A stretch of 64,000 bases of DNA from assembly GCA_032358165.1 (NCBI GenBank), contig JAALGY010000020.1, forward strand, positions 2,294,001 through 2,358,000, given 5' to 3'. Within the stretch, counting starts at the first letter, position 1; each line of letters starts with the position of its first letter. A program made the translations under genes and the position numbers. Shown here in pieces: positions 13,846 to 26,611 of this stretch. Origin of the DNA: Diplosphaera chodatii. Lineage: Eukaryota > Chlorophyta > Trebouxiophyceae > Prasiolales > Stichococcaceae. The notes beneath the pieces are model-generated. The model was not told the DNA's origin and did no database searches. It worked only from the letters and a program-made list of their open reading frames with translations.

Positions 13846-15193
13846 GGCTTGACAAGGCCGTACGAGAGACTCTTAGGCGAGACATTGAACGACACAACTA
13901 TCGAAGCCGCACCCACTAATGCAACAACACCGGCTGCTGAGGCAGCGTGAGGCAGTAGGAAGTAGGAGACAAGGCGATGCTCCAGTGAAAGGGTGGCGTC
14001 CGGCGAAGTGGTGGAAGGGGCTGGGTTCAGGGGACCAGAATGACGAGCCGGCTGTCCGGCAAGGTTGCGCAACACTTTTGATGCAGTTTCTGGGTGTGGG
14101 CAGAGCCCTGCGATCGGCTCTGGACAGCAGTCAGCTGCGGCATTTTGCTCTAGGTACACATTCGATTGTGCTGGCGGCATTGTGTGCCGTGCATTCAGCT
14201 ATGACATACTGTATGTGTGGCAACTTCCATGCACTGGAGTTTTTGGCAGGCGCGCAGCAGACCGGGTTCCATTCAGTGACAGTACAGTCTGGGGATTGTT
14301 GGCAGCGCTGTCAGCATGGCGAGTGCACCCGACTCTGGAGTGGCATCCTGAGTTGTAGGATGTGTAATCCCTGTCTAAGGTTCCAGCTGCGGCGCAGTAT
14401 CTCGCTTAGCAGTGAAGACTGACGCATCTTGCCAGCAACAAGAGGACTCGGAAGCTGCACACATCTTGCTCTTAGAGCATGCCTTCTCGCCCGCGTGTAG
14501 GAGGTCGCTTGCGTGGTGCCCGCAGCGCATTGATGATGGCCCAAGCAACAGCTGAAACTGCTGCCGGATGCAGAGTAGGTTCACCCTGATGAGGGGAATC
14601 TGTGCAGACAACGCCTGCTCCAACCGCAGCATGTGTGACGGTTACAGTTGAGGGACTACGACTCTTGATTGGGGCGCCTCCCAATGGATGGTGCTGGATC
14701 AATGGGCTGCTGCAGGTACTGCCCCTGCTCAGATCTTGGCAGTTGCAGTACTTCATGCCGTACGACACCAGTGATCAGGAAGTGCAGGCCCTTCCCTGGG
14801 CGACACACTGCGCAAAGACCGTCCAGATGTACGTGTAACGATGCAGTGCTCCTGTTCGAGCATGTAAACGCAGCTTTCAGCAGCTTCTGAAGCCTGGTCA
14901 TACACAACAATGCGTCCTGAACAGCTTGTCTGGTCAGTACTGAGCTTCTGACTGCCATTGCAACCTCTCTCAGCCTGCACGATACCTCCTGACATCTGCT
15001 GCGGGATGCGATGCCGTGGCACTCACGCTGCGACGTGACAAATCAGGAATGGCTGCCAACCATGACGCATCAGGTGCAGCAGTTGAGAGACTCAAAGGCA
15101 GCACCTCATGCTGCAGCTTGGTACAGAGCGACGCAATGTGGCTGATCCTTGTACACCTCCGTAGGCAACGGCGATCGCTGCTTGAAGGCCACA
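13846..15193. other. Spacer between acyltransferase copies 3 and 4
   Basis: No supported gene. Both strands contain only short unspliced frames. It should hold the 3' end of copy 3 and the promoter of copy 4. Confidence 0.45.
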
Positions 15194-18169
15194 ATGTTGG
15201 AGAGCATGACAGTACAGCCAGCTTGGCAGGCGGCGGCGCTGCGTCGTGCTTTGCTGCCTCTGAACGGCATGCGCGTTGTATCGACGATCCTTGTGATGGT
15301 GAGCTTGTGTGTTAGAACCGCACTCACCGCAAACAGCTGCGATTACATGCCACTATCCCTGCTGATTGCTCATGCAGCGTGGGCCGACGGCTCGCTGCTG
15401 TACACGACCCCGCACTGTCCGCTCTGACACGCTTGCTTCCCCGAACCGTCTTCTAGGTGTTCCACCACCTGCGGTTACGGCGCCACTTTGGCGGCGACGC
15501 CCTGAATGAGGCCTTCAGGCGCAACCCGGGGATGATACACCCCATACTGCAGGTAGGTCCACGTCCTGCCAGAGCAGGCTAGCCTGCCACGTGCCCTTCA
15601 AAGTTTCAAGCAGCGGTTTTGGGCTCAGGCGCGCTGTGGAAGTGCCTCAGACTCGCATGATTTGGGCTTTTGCCGGCGGTGGTGCGCTGATGGTGAATGC
15701 ACTACCCGCTGCAGGGCTTCATCGGGCTGGAGGTGCTGTTCGTCCTCTGCGGCTTCCTGGCCACGATCAGCCTGGTGCCGCTGCTGGAAGACCGCCGGCG
15801 CCCCGTCAAGCAGGCAAGCCATGCAGCCGCTGCTGCACTGCACCCAGGCCACCACGAGACAGCCTGCTGCCAGCTACATTGCGCCTTTGAACGGTTCGAA
15901 CGTCAGTCATTGCCGCAACCTGCAGGCGGTTCTGCTGTACTACTGGCGCCGCGCGGCCCGCATCGCACCCGCGCACTGGGTCAGCCTGCTGCTGGCGTAC
16001 GTCACCATGCTGCGCGGCTGTGAGCGGATCCGCGTGCCGGAGGCCGCCGGGGCGCTCTTGCACTACCCGGCGGAGTACTGCCCTCGTGAGTTTTGCTCAG
16101 CCCCCCTGTGGCTGCTGCTGCGCGCTCCCTCATGCCAGCTGCAAGGTTACTGTCGCCGGTTGGTTTCACGCCCTGTCAGCATGTGGGCATCCTGAGTTGA
16201 GTGCGCTGGCGTGTCAGTTCTCATGGTGCCGGTGGGCACTGCAGGGGGCCTGTGGGTGCAGGCCGCCTTTCTGGGCCACTGGCAGCTGGGCGGCGGCTGC
16301 AGCCTGCAACTGTGGTCGCAGGTAGTGGCACACTTGCTTGCAGCTGTCAATTCAACTTCGGCATCCTACAGCATCCTGTTACAACTATGCTGTGTGCGCC
16401 ATCAGCGTTCTTACATGCAGGCGACAGCATGGGCCCCATATGTTTGCCGCAGGCAGCATACGCTTGGTGCACTGCTCCTTGCAGGGCACACAGGCCGCCT
16501 TCTGGGCCGCCGTACCACTCCTGATGGCGGCGGCGGGGCCGCGGCGGCCAGGGTTTAAGCGCCGTGTGGCACGGACCGCAGGTTGTGCTGCACACCGTTT
16601 GCATTCTGAACAGCATGGAAACCTGAGCTCCGCTGCGCCTATGGCACGCATGACACCATCAGCGCCTGGCAGTCAGGCAGCAGATGCTTCTGCTTGGTGT
16701 GCAGGGGTGGTCGTGGTGCTGAGCACAGCTTACCGGGCCTGGGTGGTGTGGCAGCACGACTTCCGGCTTCCGTTGGCTGCATTTGGCTCGCACCTGCGGC
16801 GGGAGCAGGAGGCCTTCAAGCTGTACCAGGTGCATCGAAAATCAGCAACGCCATGCAACAACACGGTACCTCTGCCTGCCTGCAGACCTAGCCTGTTAGA
16901 TCCCGAATGCAAGCTCAGCTGCAGGCTGCAGACAGGCACCCAGATAACACACAACACACCGCTGCAGAGTTGACAGAGGCCACTTTTATGGCTCGCGGTA
17001 CCGAAAGCAGGACATCGTTCTCGCTGCAGTATCACTTGCACTACCCGCTGCTGTGCCGCGCGGCCAGCCTGGCGGTCGGGTGCCTGGCGGCGCTGCCCTT
17101 CCTGGACCCCCGCAGCTGGCGGCGTCCCGAACCCGAGCAACAACCCACAAGCACTGATGGCGTGAAGCCAGCCGCCGGGACACCGTTGCCCCAACCTTTC
17201 GTCATGCCGCCCTGGGTGGCGCTGCTGGGTGAGCGCAGGGCAGCCAGTACTTTGCATTCTGGAATGCTGCAGATATGTAACATGTTACGTCTCTGTGGCA
17301 GGTGCTGCATGCCTCCCGGCTGTCAAAGCCGGTGCTTGAAGACGCTGCAGCTGTAGGGTGTTCGCACGACTGCATCATACTGGTTGCAGGGACTGCACTG
17401 GCGGCGCTGGTGCTGCACGTGATGGCGACCACCCACGTGTTCAAGCCGGCTGGTGACCCGCCGTGGCCGCCGGGACGGTCCCTGGCATACCTGGTGCTCA
17501 TGGTACAGGTGGGTACTGCTCATGGCTGCTGGTATTCTCGTTTAAACATTGCCAGAGCTCCACTAAACAGCACTGCATGAGGATGAGGACAACCCCCAAC
17601 CCAGTTGTAAGTGCACCACGAGGAAAGTGCAGGGTGGGGCCATCAGCAGCGCAGCCATTGCTTTCGTGGCGGCGGCGGCAGTGGCGGGGGCGAGTCCTGC
17701 CGGCGGTGTCCTGAGGCGGCTGCTGGGCGGCGCCGGCTGGAACCTGCTTGCAGACCTGAGCTACTCTGCATACCTGTACCACGAACACGTGAGCGCGGTT
17801 CCAAGCAGATATCCCGATGTCTTGGCTAAGGGTGCAATGATGGGGTGTGAGCTGATGAGGCTGCCTGCCCTTCTGCATGCCTAAGGCTGATTGGGCACCC
17901 AATTACAGGCGCGGTTCTGGGTATGGCGCTATGGGCTACTGCCCACCGGCATGGCCAAAACAGCGGACGACCTGTGGGCCTTTGCAATCGACATGGCGGT
18001 TTCAGTGCCGGCGACCTTTGCTGTTGCGTATGTCAGCTACCACCTGGTCGAGCGGCCGGCGGCGGCTGCAGCACGGCGCCTGGAGCCGCTGCTGTTCGGC
18101 AGCGGCACTCGGAGAGACGGGGTCATTGCCTCAGCAGCGGACACTGCTGCGGCGGCAAAGTCGGCTTGA
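15194..18169 (+). CDS. Acyltransferase-3 family membrane protein, copy 4 (divergent)
   Basis: Eleven exons encode 497 residues: 15194-15298, 15457-15552, 15715-15813, 15926-16085, 16245-16321, 16485-16581, 16705-16829, 17030-17228, 17390-17508, 17633-17788, 17909-18169. LNGMRVVSTILVMVFHH keeps the R-x10-H motif (Arg27, His38), and YYWRRAARIAPAHWV, LSYSAYLYHEH and RFWVWRYGLLPTGM are present. It differs from copies 1-3 in many loops. The exon that is 192 nt in copies 2 and 3 is split here into 96 and 99 nt by an intron with a GC donor (CAG|GCAAGC after 15813). Possible starts are at 15149, 15194 and 15206. It converges on the BAP31-like gene, with only about 280 bp between the stop codons. Confidence 0.87.
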
Positions 18170-18448
18170 CAGAGTGCATCAGATTCAGAAACAGCAGCAT
18201 ACGTCAGTGCATTTCAGAGGGCTCAATAGGCCAGCAGCTGTGTGTATAGTACCTGATATCCAGCGGGTTCCAGGTTCAGAGTCAGTCGTCCTTTGCCAGC
18301 ATCAGGTTGTGGTGATTACTGCAGCTCCATCGGTCCACCTGGTTTACAACGCTTGTATACAATGGACTGCACTAGTCTACTGGTCGCAATGCTTCACTCT
18401 GTGGCAAACTGAACTGCTGGGTTGGATCACGACAAGAGCTGCAGGCCA

Positions 18449-20063
18449 TCAGTCAAACTTGTTGGAGCGGCCGCCGCCGCCGAATGTGGGGTCGGTGCGC
18501 CGCAGCCGCCGCTGCACCTCGTCGTGCTCCGCCAGCAGGCGGTCGTACTCCGTTTCTAAACCCTTCGCCTGGCTGCGCACCACCTGCGGACGCAGCAGGT
18601 AGCAGGAAGTGGTGTCAATGGCAGTCGAGGGAGTGGTGAACAGGCTGCCATGATGGATGGCGCACCCAAACAGCCGTCAGCGAGTTGTGCCGTCTGCTTT
18701 GTTGCGCACCACAGATCAACACGCTGCTGCCCATGTCACTTGTCCTGAACCTGGACGCTGCACACATGGTGCACCTGCAGGTCACGCTCCGCAGCCGCCT
18801 GTGCGGCGCGTGCCTCCTCCAGGGCTGCCGCCTTGCCCTCTGCCGCCTCCAGCTTCCCCTGCAGCTGCTTGACCTGCTCCGACACCAGGACCATGGTTGG
18901 CACTCCTGGTACATGGCCTTCACGTGCACCACGCTGTGCAGAATTTAGGCAGCTGTGCTTGACCCCTGGCAAGGACTTTCAACTAGAACTAACCGTACTT
19001 CCAGCGCAAGACAAGTGTGCGCACACCTGCACTGCCGCATTCTGCCCCTCAGCACCTCCGGAGGAGTCCAGCAGCCGGTTGTACTCGGCTTGCAGGCCCT
19101 TCACCTGCAGGGCAGCGCATGTGATTTGTTTGTCAGCCCCTGGTCTCGATGATAGGCTGACAGGTGCCACAAACGGGCGCTGCAGACACTGAGCGACGAG
19201 CATCTCTGTAAAAGGGCATCTGCCCTGTACGATACCCAATGTGCAACCCAGAACAGCTGCCGCACTCAGTTACTGTGATGTTGTGGTTCTGCGCAAGCAG
19301 TCAGCAGCCAGAAAGGCACCTGCTTCAGCACGGCGCCGTGGCTGACGCGCGACTGCTCGATCTCCACGATGGCCAGGCCCAGGCGGCGGATGAGCGCCAT
19401 CAGCAGCAGCGCCGCCAGGGTCATGACCATCGCCAGGTACGCATTCGCCTCCGCCTCGCTGCACGCACCAGCCCGTGGGTGCTGTCACACGCTTGCGTGA
19501 CTGTACAGCAGCTGTCAGGTTGTGCGAGATGCGAATGCGCATAGGATCTGCTGCTATGGTGGTGGTGTGCCCAGGCGTGCAGTGGCTGGCAGCAACTGTG
19601 ATCACACCTGCTGTTCCACTGCAGCCTGGAACCCGGCTCAGCCTGCTGTGTGGAACGCAGCCTTGTGAGGTCATAGATCGGCGACCCGAGCGACACCACA
19701 AGGAAGGCGCCGACCGTGTTGAGCACCGTCCGGCCTGCCTGCTGAGGCAAGCTGTGAACCTCAACAAGAGCGGATAGATTGGCGGCACGTAAATGTCCGC
19801 ATGCTTTTCAGCAGAGAATAATTTCCTGCCGTGCTGCTGCTTGCTACGAGTACATAGGCCTGATGCACTGTAGTGCAGTCTACTCGACGTACTCATGGTC
19901 ATAGGTTTACTGCCCGTGAGCCATTTGCCAGGCGCACCGAGGTGCGTGTGGCTTTGCACAGCAGCAGTGCCGGCGCTGCAAACGATCGCGGGCCCAGCAG
20001 CAGCAGGGCCAGCAGGGCCTCGACTCCCAGCAGCACGAACAGTGGCACCGTGAAGCCCAGCAT
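18449..20063 (-). CDS. BCAP31: BAP31/BAP29-like ER membrane protein
   Basis: Six exons in transcript order: 20063-19938, 19741-19608, 19458-19320, 19104-19027, 18873-18775, 18583-18449; 236 residues against 246 for human BAP31. Three hydrophobic segments form the membrane domain: FTVPLFVLLGVEALLALLLL at the very N-terminus, VGAFLVVSLGSPIYDL, and YLAMVMTLAALLLMALIRRL. The rest is a coiled coil built on heptads such as VKGLQAEYNRLL, VKQLQGKLEAAEGKAAALEE and KGLETEYDRLLAEHDEVQRR. BAP31 proteins sit in the ER and help membrane proteins exit or be quality-controlled. The tail ends SNKFD, so it lacks the usual dilysine KKxx retrieval signal. Exon borders within the coiled coil follow the heptads. 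The call rests on topology and coiled-coil layout more than on identity. Confidence 0.82.
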
Positions 20064-20668
20064 AGCTGACGGTTGTGGTTGTAGCTGTGAGCTTGATGCT
20101 GTGGCGCTCACTCACGATTTCAGCCTTCCTGTTGCAGGCCCTGTTGTGCACCAGCAGGATGCGGAGCACGACGGTTTGACCTGATTGCGTAGGACGCCAA
20201 GGTCACTGTTCCCAAACTGTCACTGTCTGAATGTAACAACGGTCTGGTGACGATCCTCTGAACTTAGTAAAGCACCTGCTTCTTATCTCCTGGCGTGAAA
20301 CGCAGCAAAAGCGCGGTGCTGACAGCAAAGATAGCAGAATGCAATGCAGCACTGCAGACAGGCAACTCAGCAATTTCACATGCAAGCAGGATGATGAGTC
20401 ATTTCCTCACCTCCTCCTTGCTCCGTGGCAAGCCAGCTGCAGCAGCAGAAGCCGCTTGCATCCCGGTCTACCTGATCGTGGATGTGGCAGTATCATGCAA
20501 GCAGATGCGATGCGTGCTTGGCTTTCAACATGAAGTGCACGTCTGCTGATCTGCATGATGCCGCTCCGCGCACTCTCAGCATGAGCTCTACAGCGTGTCA
20601 GGCGTACATGTGACAGAGCTGCTGGCCGTGTGCTGCCATAGTTGATCCTTGCGGTATCCGCAGCAGCG
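20064..20668. promoter_or_regulatory. Divergent promoter region between BAP31-like and RNF25-like genes
   Basis: About 600 bp separates the two start codons, which point away from each other, so both promoters and 5' leaders must fit here. A stop codon lies just upstream in frame with the RNF25-like ATG. No core promoter motif stood out. Confidence 0.5.
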
Positions 20669-22439
20669 ATGCAGCTCAGCGATGACCTCAAGATTGAGCT
20701 CGAGGCTCTGCAGGCCATCTACGATTCGGCTGTGACGGTGGTGTCACCTGCCGCATCAGGTGACAGTCACTACGGCAGCGCACCTATAGACGGCAGGTCG
20801 CATCCACAGGCTGAGCTGCGGCTGCAGCTCGCACCGCAGACCGGCGGAGAAGAGGCATCAGTCTACGTCCTAGCGACGCTGGGCATCAGTGTGCCGCCAG
20901 GCTACCCGCAGCAGCCGCCAGTGTGCAGCCTGATCACCGCCAAGGGTGAGGCATTCAGAAAGCTCTTATTTTGCTGCTATATTGCGGCGTTTCTGCACAG
21001 CAGGCTGCAGCTATGAATCTGCCTGCAGCTGGCTGAGGCTGGTGGCCTGCGCACGCTGTGGACTGTCTGCATGTAGGTCTCGGTGATGCGAGGGCAGCAG
21101 AGCTGCTGGCAGCGTTGCGACAGGCGGCAGAGGAAGCAGCAGGGGACATGATGCTGGTGCAGCTGGCGGCAGCGGCGCAGGACTTCATCAACGCAGCAAA
21201 CGCGCCAGAGGGCGACTGCCCCATCTGCATGTTCCCCCTGGCTGGCAGCAGCAGCGAGGCAGCGCAGAAGCTGGCCTGCTTCCACTGCATGCACAGGCAA
21301 GCTCAGGCCCTTGATAGGCCGGCGTCCCACTGGGCAAGCCATCCTTGCACCTGCACCAGGCTGCTGGGTTGATGAACAGCAACTGCTACAGTGATCAAGC
21401 TGGTCTGCATGCTGCAGGGAGTGCTTCCTGCGCTGGTGGCACTGGAGCCAGGCTGCCGAGGCCGCGCGGGCTGCGACGCTCCGCAAAGAGCAGGTGTGGC
21501 AAAGCTGTTGGTGATCCTTCCCGTGTTAGCAAGGTGGGATGGTCAGATGACGTGGGAAACTCATCAAAGTGTTTGTAGCGGCTGCTGTCTTGGGACGCGC
21601 ACCAGCCTTGAGGCTGCTCTCCAACATGCAGGGGCCAGCAGCGGAGCGCGCCGTCGCCGCCGCAGGGCTGGTCCCTGACGCCCTGGGGCGCCGCCGGCTG
21701 GCGTGCCCGGCCTGCCGCGCCGACGTGCTGCCAGCGGAGCTGCAGCCGCCGCCGCAGCCGCCACGACCAGCAGCTGAACACGCGGCGAAGGCGGGCGGGG
21801 ACGCCGCTGTGGGTGCTCCTGCCGGCGGGAGGGGCGCCCTGCACAGGGATGAGGACGGTGATCAGGTTCCGCCAGAGTCCCGCAGGCTGCAGCTGCCGCC
21901 GCAGCAGCTGGCGGCGCTGCGGGCGCAGCAGGCCGAGCGCCGGGCGGCCTTTGAGAGGCAGCGGCAGCAGGTGCATCCCAATGTTACATTCTTGCCATTG
22001 ACTGCCCACGGGCAGCTCAACAGGGCTGTGCTGCTGGGTTCCACGGGTACACCAACGCCTGCCTTGGCAGAGGCATGTGCTGCTGGTGCAAAAGCGCCTC
22101 CATTTCCCCCCGCAGGGCGGCATCATAGAGGACACCGGCTGGGGGCTGTCCACCTCGGCGCCACGGCAGGCGCCGCCGCAGCCGCCAGCCCTGGAGCAGC
22201 AGCAGGCAGCGGGAAAGCGTGGCGTCACCCAGAAGCCAGCTGCAGCGAACCAGCGGGCAGCTGCGCCGAACAGAGGAACACCTGTTGCGCCTGCCTCCGG
22301 CACAACCAACGGCGGCAGCGCCAGCGCCAACGTCTCCGGCAGCGCTGCCACTGGCCAGCGCCGACGCACGCATCCCACAGCTGGCAGGGGCAGGCGGCGC
22401 GGCGGCGGCAGCGCTCCCGCCCCTGGTGCCCCACTGTAG
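20669..22439 (+). CDS. RNF25: RWD-RING E3 ubiquitin ligase, RNF25/AO7-like
   Basis: Five exons encode 411 residues: 20669-20945, 21077-21296, 21418-21493, 21632-21970, 22116-22439. An RWD domain occupies roughly residues 4-100 (ELEALQAIYDS at the start, VPPGYPQQPPVCSL near the end). A RING-H2 domain follows: CPIC, CFHCMHRECFLRWW, then after a long insert CPACRADVLP. The long spacer before the last Cys pair is typical of RNF25. After it, a charged stretch (ERRAAFERQRQQ) leads into GGIIEDT, like the GGIID segment of animal RNF25. The rest is a low-complexity basic Ala/Gly/Pro tail. RNF25 works with E2 enzymes in ubiquitination, including on stalled ribosomes. Intron 2 uses a GC donor (CAG|GCAAGC) and splits the RING inside CMHR. 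Confidence 0.88.
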
Positions 22440-23897
22440 CTGCAGGACGGCTGGTCACGCTGACCGCTTGCGGGCCGCCGCCGGTGGCTGCCGCGTCGGA
22501 ATGCCGGCAGGGTTGCATCAGTAATGTCAGCTGGTCAACCCAGTGAGTCATCCTGCATACACCACATCTACACGTCACATCTCATGGAATGGAGTGTCCG
22601 CATCATCAACTTGCATGCAAGCAGTTACACATATGCTTGCCTGCATACGTGTCATGCAAAGTCTGGCGGCCTTCTCAACGATGACACGTGTATGTGGTCG
22701 CTCTGCAGTGCCGCCGGATGCCGAGCCAGGTCTGCGGGTGGAGGTTCTCGGCGCTGCTGGGGGACACTAGCAGTCGGCACAATGCCTGGCTCCCAGCGCA
22801 GCCATCAACGGCCGCTGGTTGGTACAGGGCTGCCAGCTGCAGTGCGGGCAGAAAGCCAGCATACAGTACATGGTTCATGCAACACCCCAGTTGGTGCGCG
22901 CTTGCGTCATCGCATGTCCAGGCTGCGTGCATTTGGTGGTAACAGTCGTTGTCTTCCGTCAGCAAAGCCACGTCGTGTATGCACCAAAAACAGGGTTGGG
23001 ATCTTGCTCAGGTACATGTCCAGCATTGTGGCTGCCCATCAGTCAGCTGCTGTTGCTGGCAGCATGTGTAACAATGGTCACCTTGCATGGTCACCTTGCA
23101 TGGCCGGGGCTAATGAGGAATTTTACGGATTTTCAAACATGCTGTCACACTTGCCTATGTACCTTCGAGTCGTCGGACGGTGGTAGCACGCACAAGGACA
23201 ATAATCCTGAAGCAGCTTCTGGCCTCGCTCACAACATCACTGTTAACACCCGCTGCTGTACGACATTTACATCAGCGAGGCAGACAGCATCCAAGGCAGC
23301 AATACGGTATAGGTCAACCGCTACACCAAACACGCTGAGCGCAATCTAGCATATACTGAGCATGTTAGCAGCCCTCTAGTTGACAGCCATCATCATGTCT
23401 GACTGACGTCCAGACGCCGAGTTGTCACACATCCGCCACAGTGCTGCCTGCAGCGCCTACACATCAGCAGATGCCGTTGAGTAGGTGTGATACGAGCAAG
23501 CAGCGGTGCCATATGGTGATGCAGCAGAGGCTGCGTTGCGGAAGAGATGACAACCTGCATGTGTCGGTGCCATCTCAGCCAAGTTGGCACGGCGGCCATA
23601 CTCCTGACAGGAGCATTCCTGCTGAGCCACAAGGCAGCGCCCTTGTGGCAGCTGCTGCAGTGTGGCTGCGCACTCTGCATCTGCTTGCACCATCAGCCGC
23701 TGCGAGAAGCTGCAGGTCACCCAGCGCTCATGTCAGGCTGCAATTGGTGCGTCGTGTGAGCCGATATGTGCGGCTGCAAGGCGACATCAGCTGTTGTGCC
23801 AGGAGGTGCTTGTTGCGCAACAACATATTTGCATCATGGATATGCCACCATCCAGGCTTGGACCCTGGATGTTGCAGGCGGCGAGGTGCGGACCTTC
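22440..23897. other. Convergent spacer between RNF25-like gene and copy A
   Basis: Both flanking genes end here. I see no supported gene. A 15-bp direct tandem (GGTCACCTTGCATGG twice) lies near 23078-23108. Confidence 0.45.
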
Positions 23898-26611
23898 CTA
23901 ACGCCTCGGCCTCTCCGCCTTGGGGCCCAAGGTGAGGCAGGTGCACGGCGCCAGCGGCAGGCCATCTGCCAAAATCATGCCCAGCACCGCGGGCGGCAGC
24001 TGGCGCAGCAGGCACCCCGCCGCAGCGGCCCTGCAGCAGTGCCGGCAGCACTGCAATCAGTACCGCATCAATTAGTCAGCCACCAGGTCGATTCGACTCC
24101 GCTCTGGAGTCTGGGAGCGTGCACCCTGGCCACCTAATTGCCGTGCAGGCCCAGGTGTCCAGAGTAATCGAAACACTGCACGCCAGGGCGTGTCAGCAAG
24201 CCGCTTGGCTTCATTGTGTTTCCACGCATGTGGCCCATTTGGAGTTGCAAATGCGTTGTGGTCTGCACCTGGGGTGAGTGCCCATGAGCACCATCTGGCG
24301 GCGGCGTCTGGCGGCGGCTGCCAGCGCGGCCGCAAACAGGTCCTGTGCCTCACGCAGGGGCGCTGGGACATCATCAGAGCCAATCTTGATGATGATCTGC
24401 CTTGCATAAAAGAAATGAGGGCATGTCTGTCGCCTGCTGCTGAAAGTTTCGTAGCATGTGTGCGGTATGCTGAGTTGCAACAGCAGCAGCAGCAGCAGCA
24501 GCTACCATGCACGCTGCTGCAGTGAGCTGCTTTTCAAAGCCTACCTCTGCCACGTCTCTTCGTCAGATGGATATGGCAGGCAGGGAGTGACAGTCATGGA
24601 TGCTCATGCAGCAGCCGACCTGAGGAAGTACTTATAGCTGGATGCCAGTGCAGCGGCGGCAAACTGCAGGAAGCGGGAAGTCACTTGCTCTACCAGGTCG
24701 TCTGCGTGCCACCAGATTGTGACACGGCGCTGCAAGGAATGGTTCAGAAAGCAGGGTGGGGATGCGACGGTGGCAGGCAATCTTGCAGACGTATGGTGAT
24801 GGTTGACAGGCGCTTTGCAATGCACATGTTGCTGGACAGCACCAGGCAACATGGTCGGCAGCACATACCACTGAATGCATGCCAGCATGGTCACTTGCCT
24901 GATGCAAAAAGGGCAGCGCACTACCGAGCAGCACGATTGCGGCACATGCGATGGGTTCCCACCCATCCCAGTCCTGAAATTTCCTCACTGCACAGACAGC
25001 AGGAAATGTTGAGGCTCATGCATACTATGGAAGCATTCTGCAGCGCCAACTTTCGATGTACAGCCCAGGATGCGCATCCCAGGCTGTACTTGCTTGCAAT
25101 GTGAAGGATGTCAAGGTGCAGGGTGCTGCCTGAGGAATGTGATCCCAGAAGCCAGCACCGCTACCATCCAGCAGGCTGGGGCAGCATTCGCGCTGCTCTC
25201 TAGTGCTAGCAACCCCTTTCAGGTGTTGATGCAAGGATACGCACAGAAAGTATGTGTGTTGACCCAGCAAGGAGCGCACCCGTGATCCGCAGGCACCACA
25301 CGGGCGGCAGCGCCGCCACGGCGACGGGAAGCAGCGCCAGGGTCCGGTGCGCAGGTAGCACCAGCTCGCCCCTGGACTTGTAGTGGCCCCTGATGCCGCA
25401 GCTGTCCTGCAGGTGCACCAGCTGCTCCGCGCCGAGGTAGTGCCGGATGGCCGCATTCACTGCAGGGTGGCGGTCTCATGTCAGTGAGGGGCATAATGCC
25501 AGTCAGCATGTGGCTGAAGGCGATGCCGGCCCCGGCACACGGATGTGCGCGAGGCTATGGCACGATTGGGGTGCTGGGGTGGCTGCAGATACGGCAGCAC
25601 GGTGGTGGCAGGCAACGGGTCAGCAGGGCTTGAACAATGTAGTGCTGTGCTCCGCATGTTGACAGTGTCACAGGGCCATGGCCGCCATGGCACACGCACA
25701 GGACCATGTGGCTGCAGGCATGATCCGTCAGCAGCGTGAACGCCAGAGTGTCAGGTCTGCATGCCTGACACTCTGCAGGAAGTGGCAACCCACCAGCTGG
25801 CATCGGTCTGGGCGCCATCACACGGAACGGACAGCACCGACATCACCGCAATGGGTGTTGGCCACGCACTTGCAGGCGTGCAGTGGTGGGGAACCTCGAG
25901 CTGCAGCGCCCGCTGAAGCAGCAGCGCCTGCGCAGGGGTGAGCGTCACTTCATGCTCCACGTCGACGACGAGGTCCGGCGTGAGAGCCCCCTGCCGGCTG
26001 CCCTGGCTGACGACCGCCACGACGCTGTAGTCGGGCCGCCAGACTGGCCTCGGGTGCGGGTCGGGCCTCCTTGCTCTGTGCGCCTGCAACAGCGGAGCTG
26101 CCGGTCGTGTTGACTGGCTCATTGGGCACCTACATGCTGTGACCTGCGCTCGAGGCAGGTTTAGAATGCGTGCTCACACGCGATGTGCTCTTTCGCAGGC
26201 AGGGTGTCGGCAGACCATGTGACCGCGAGGAAGGGACATGACGCACAGCAGGAGCCTACGCTTCCTGTGTGCTACAAGCGTGGCGCAGATGCAGCAAGGT
26301 CCGCGGCGGCGGCATCATCAAATTTACCTGTTATGCATATGCTCAGGTAGGCAGAGCAGGAGTGCAGGTGACCCCAAGCCTACCTTGTTATCTGAGAGGC
26401 TCTCCTTGTGCAAGTCGCGCGCTAGGTGAACTGGCCAGCCTGTGCTGCCGCCGGGGACCCAGCGGCAGCAGTCCTCACACCAACGCCAGCCCTGGCGGCT
26501 GCTGAGTGGTGGGGCTGCGGGCCGCACTGCTGCGGGCTGGGCTGTGGCTGCCGCGTCAGCACTTGTGCTGGGCTCGCCGCCTGTCATGCTGCTTGTCGCC
26601 GCCTGTTTCAT
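23898..26611 (-). CDS. U1-zinc-finger/solenoid family, copy A (no membrane exon)
   Basis: Unrecognised family. Seven exons in transcript order: 26611-26384, 26083-25870, 25459-25280, 24987-24899, 24729-24620, 24400-24269, 24030-23898; 361 residues. Exon 1 carries a U1/matrin-type C2H2 finger, WCEDCCRWVPGG then H-x5-H (Cys45, Cys48, His62, His68). Later exons carry family blocks: LALLPVAVAALPP, AIVLLGSALPFLHQ, VTSRFLQFAAAALASS, FAAALAAAARRRRQ and GCLLRQLPPAVLGMILADGL, with PCTC near the end. Unlike B-D it stops there and has no transmembrane exon, so it is probably soluble. Its intron after exon 4 has a GC donor, whereas the intron after exon 5 has GT where the other six spliced copies have GC. 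U1 fingers usually bind RNA or protein; the role here is unknown. Confidence 0.78.
24481..24501. repeat. (CAG)7 microsatellite
   Basis: Seven perfect CAG units lie in the intron between the last-but-two and last-but-one exons of copy A. Confidence 0.95.

Noticed and set aside
18449..20063. Golgin or kinesin-type coiled-coil protein
   Set aside because: The three N-terminal membrane segments and total length of 236 residues fit BAP31 better.
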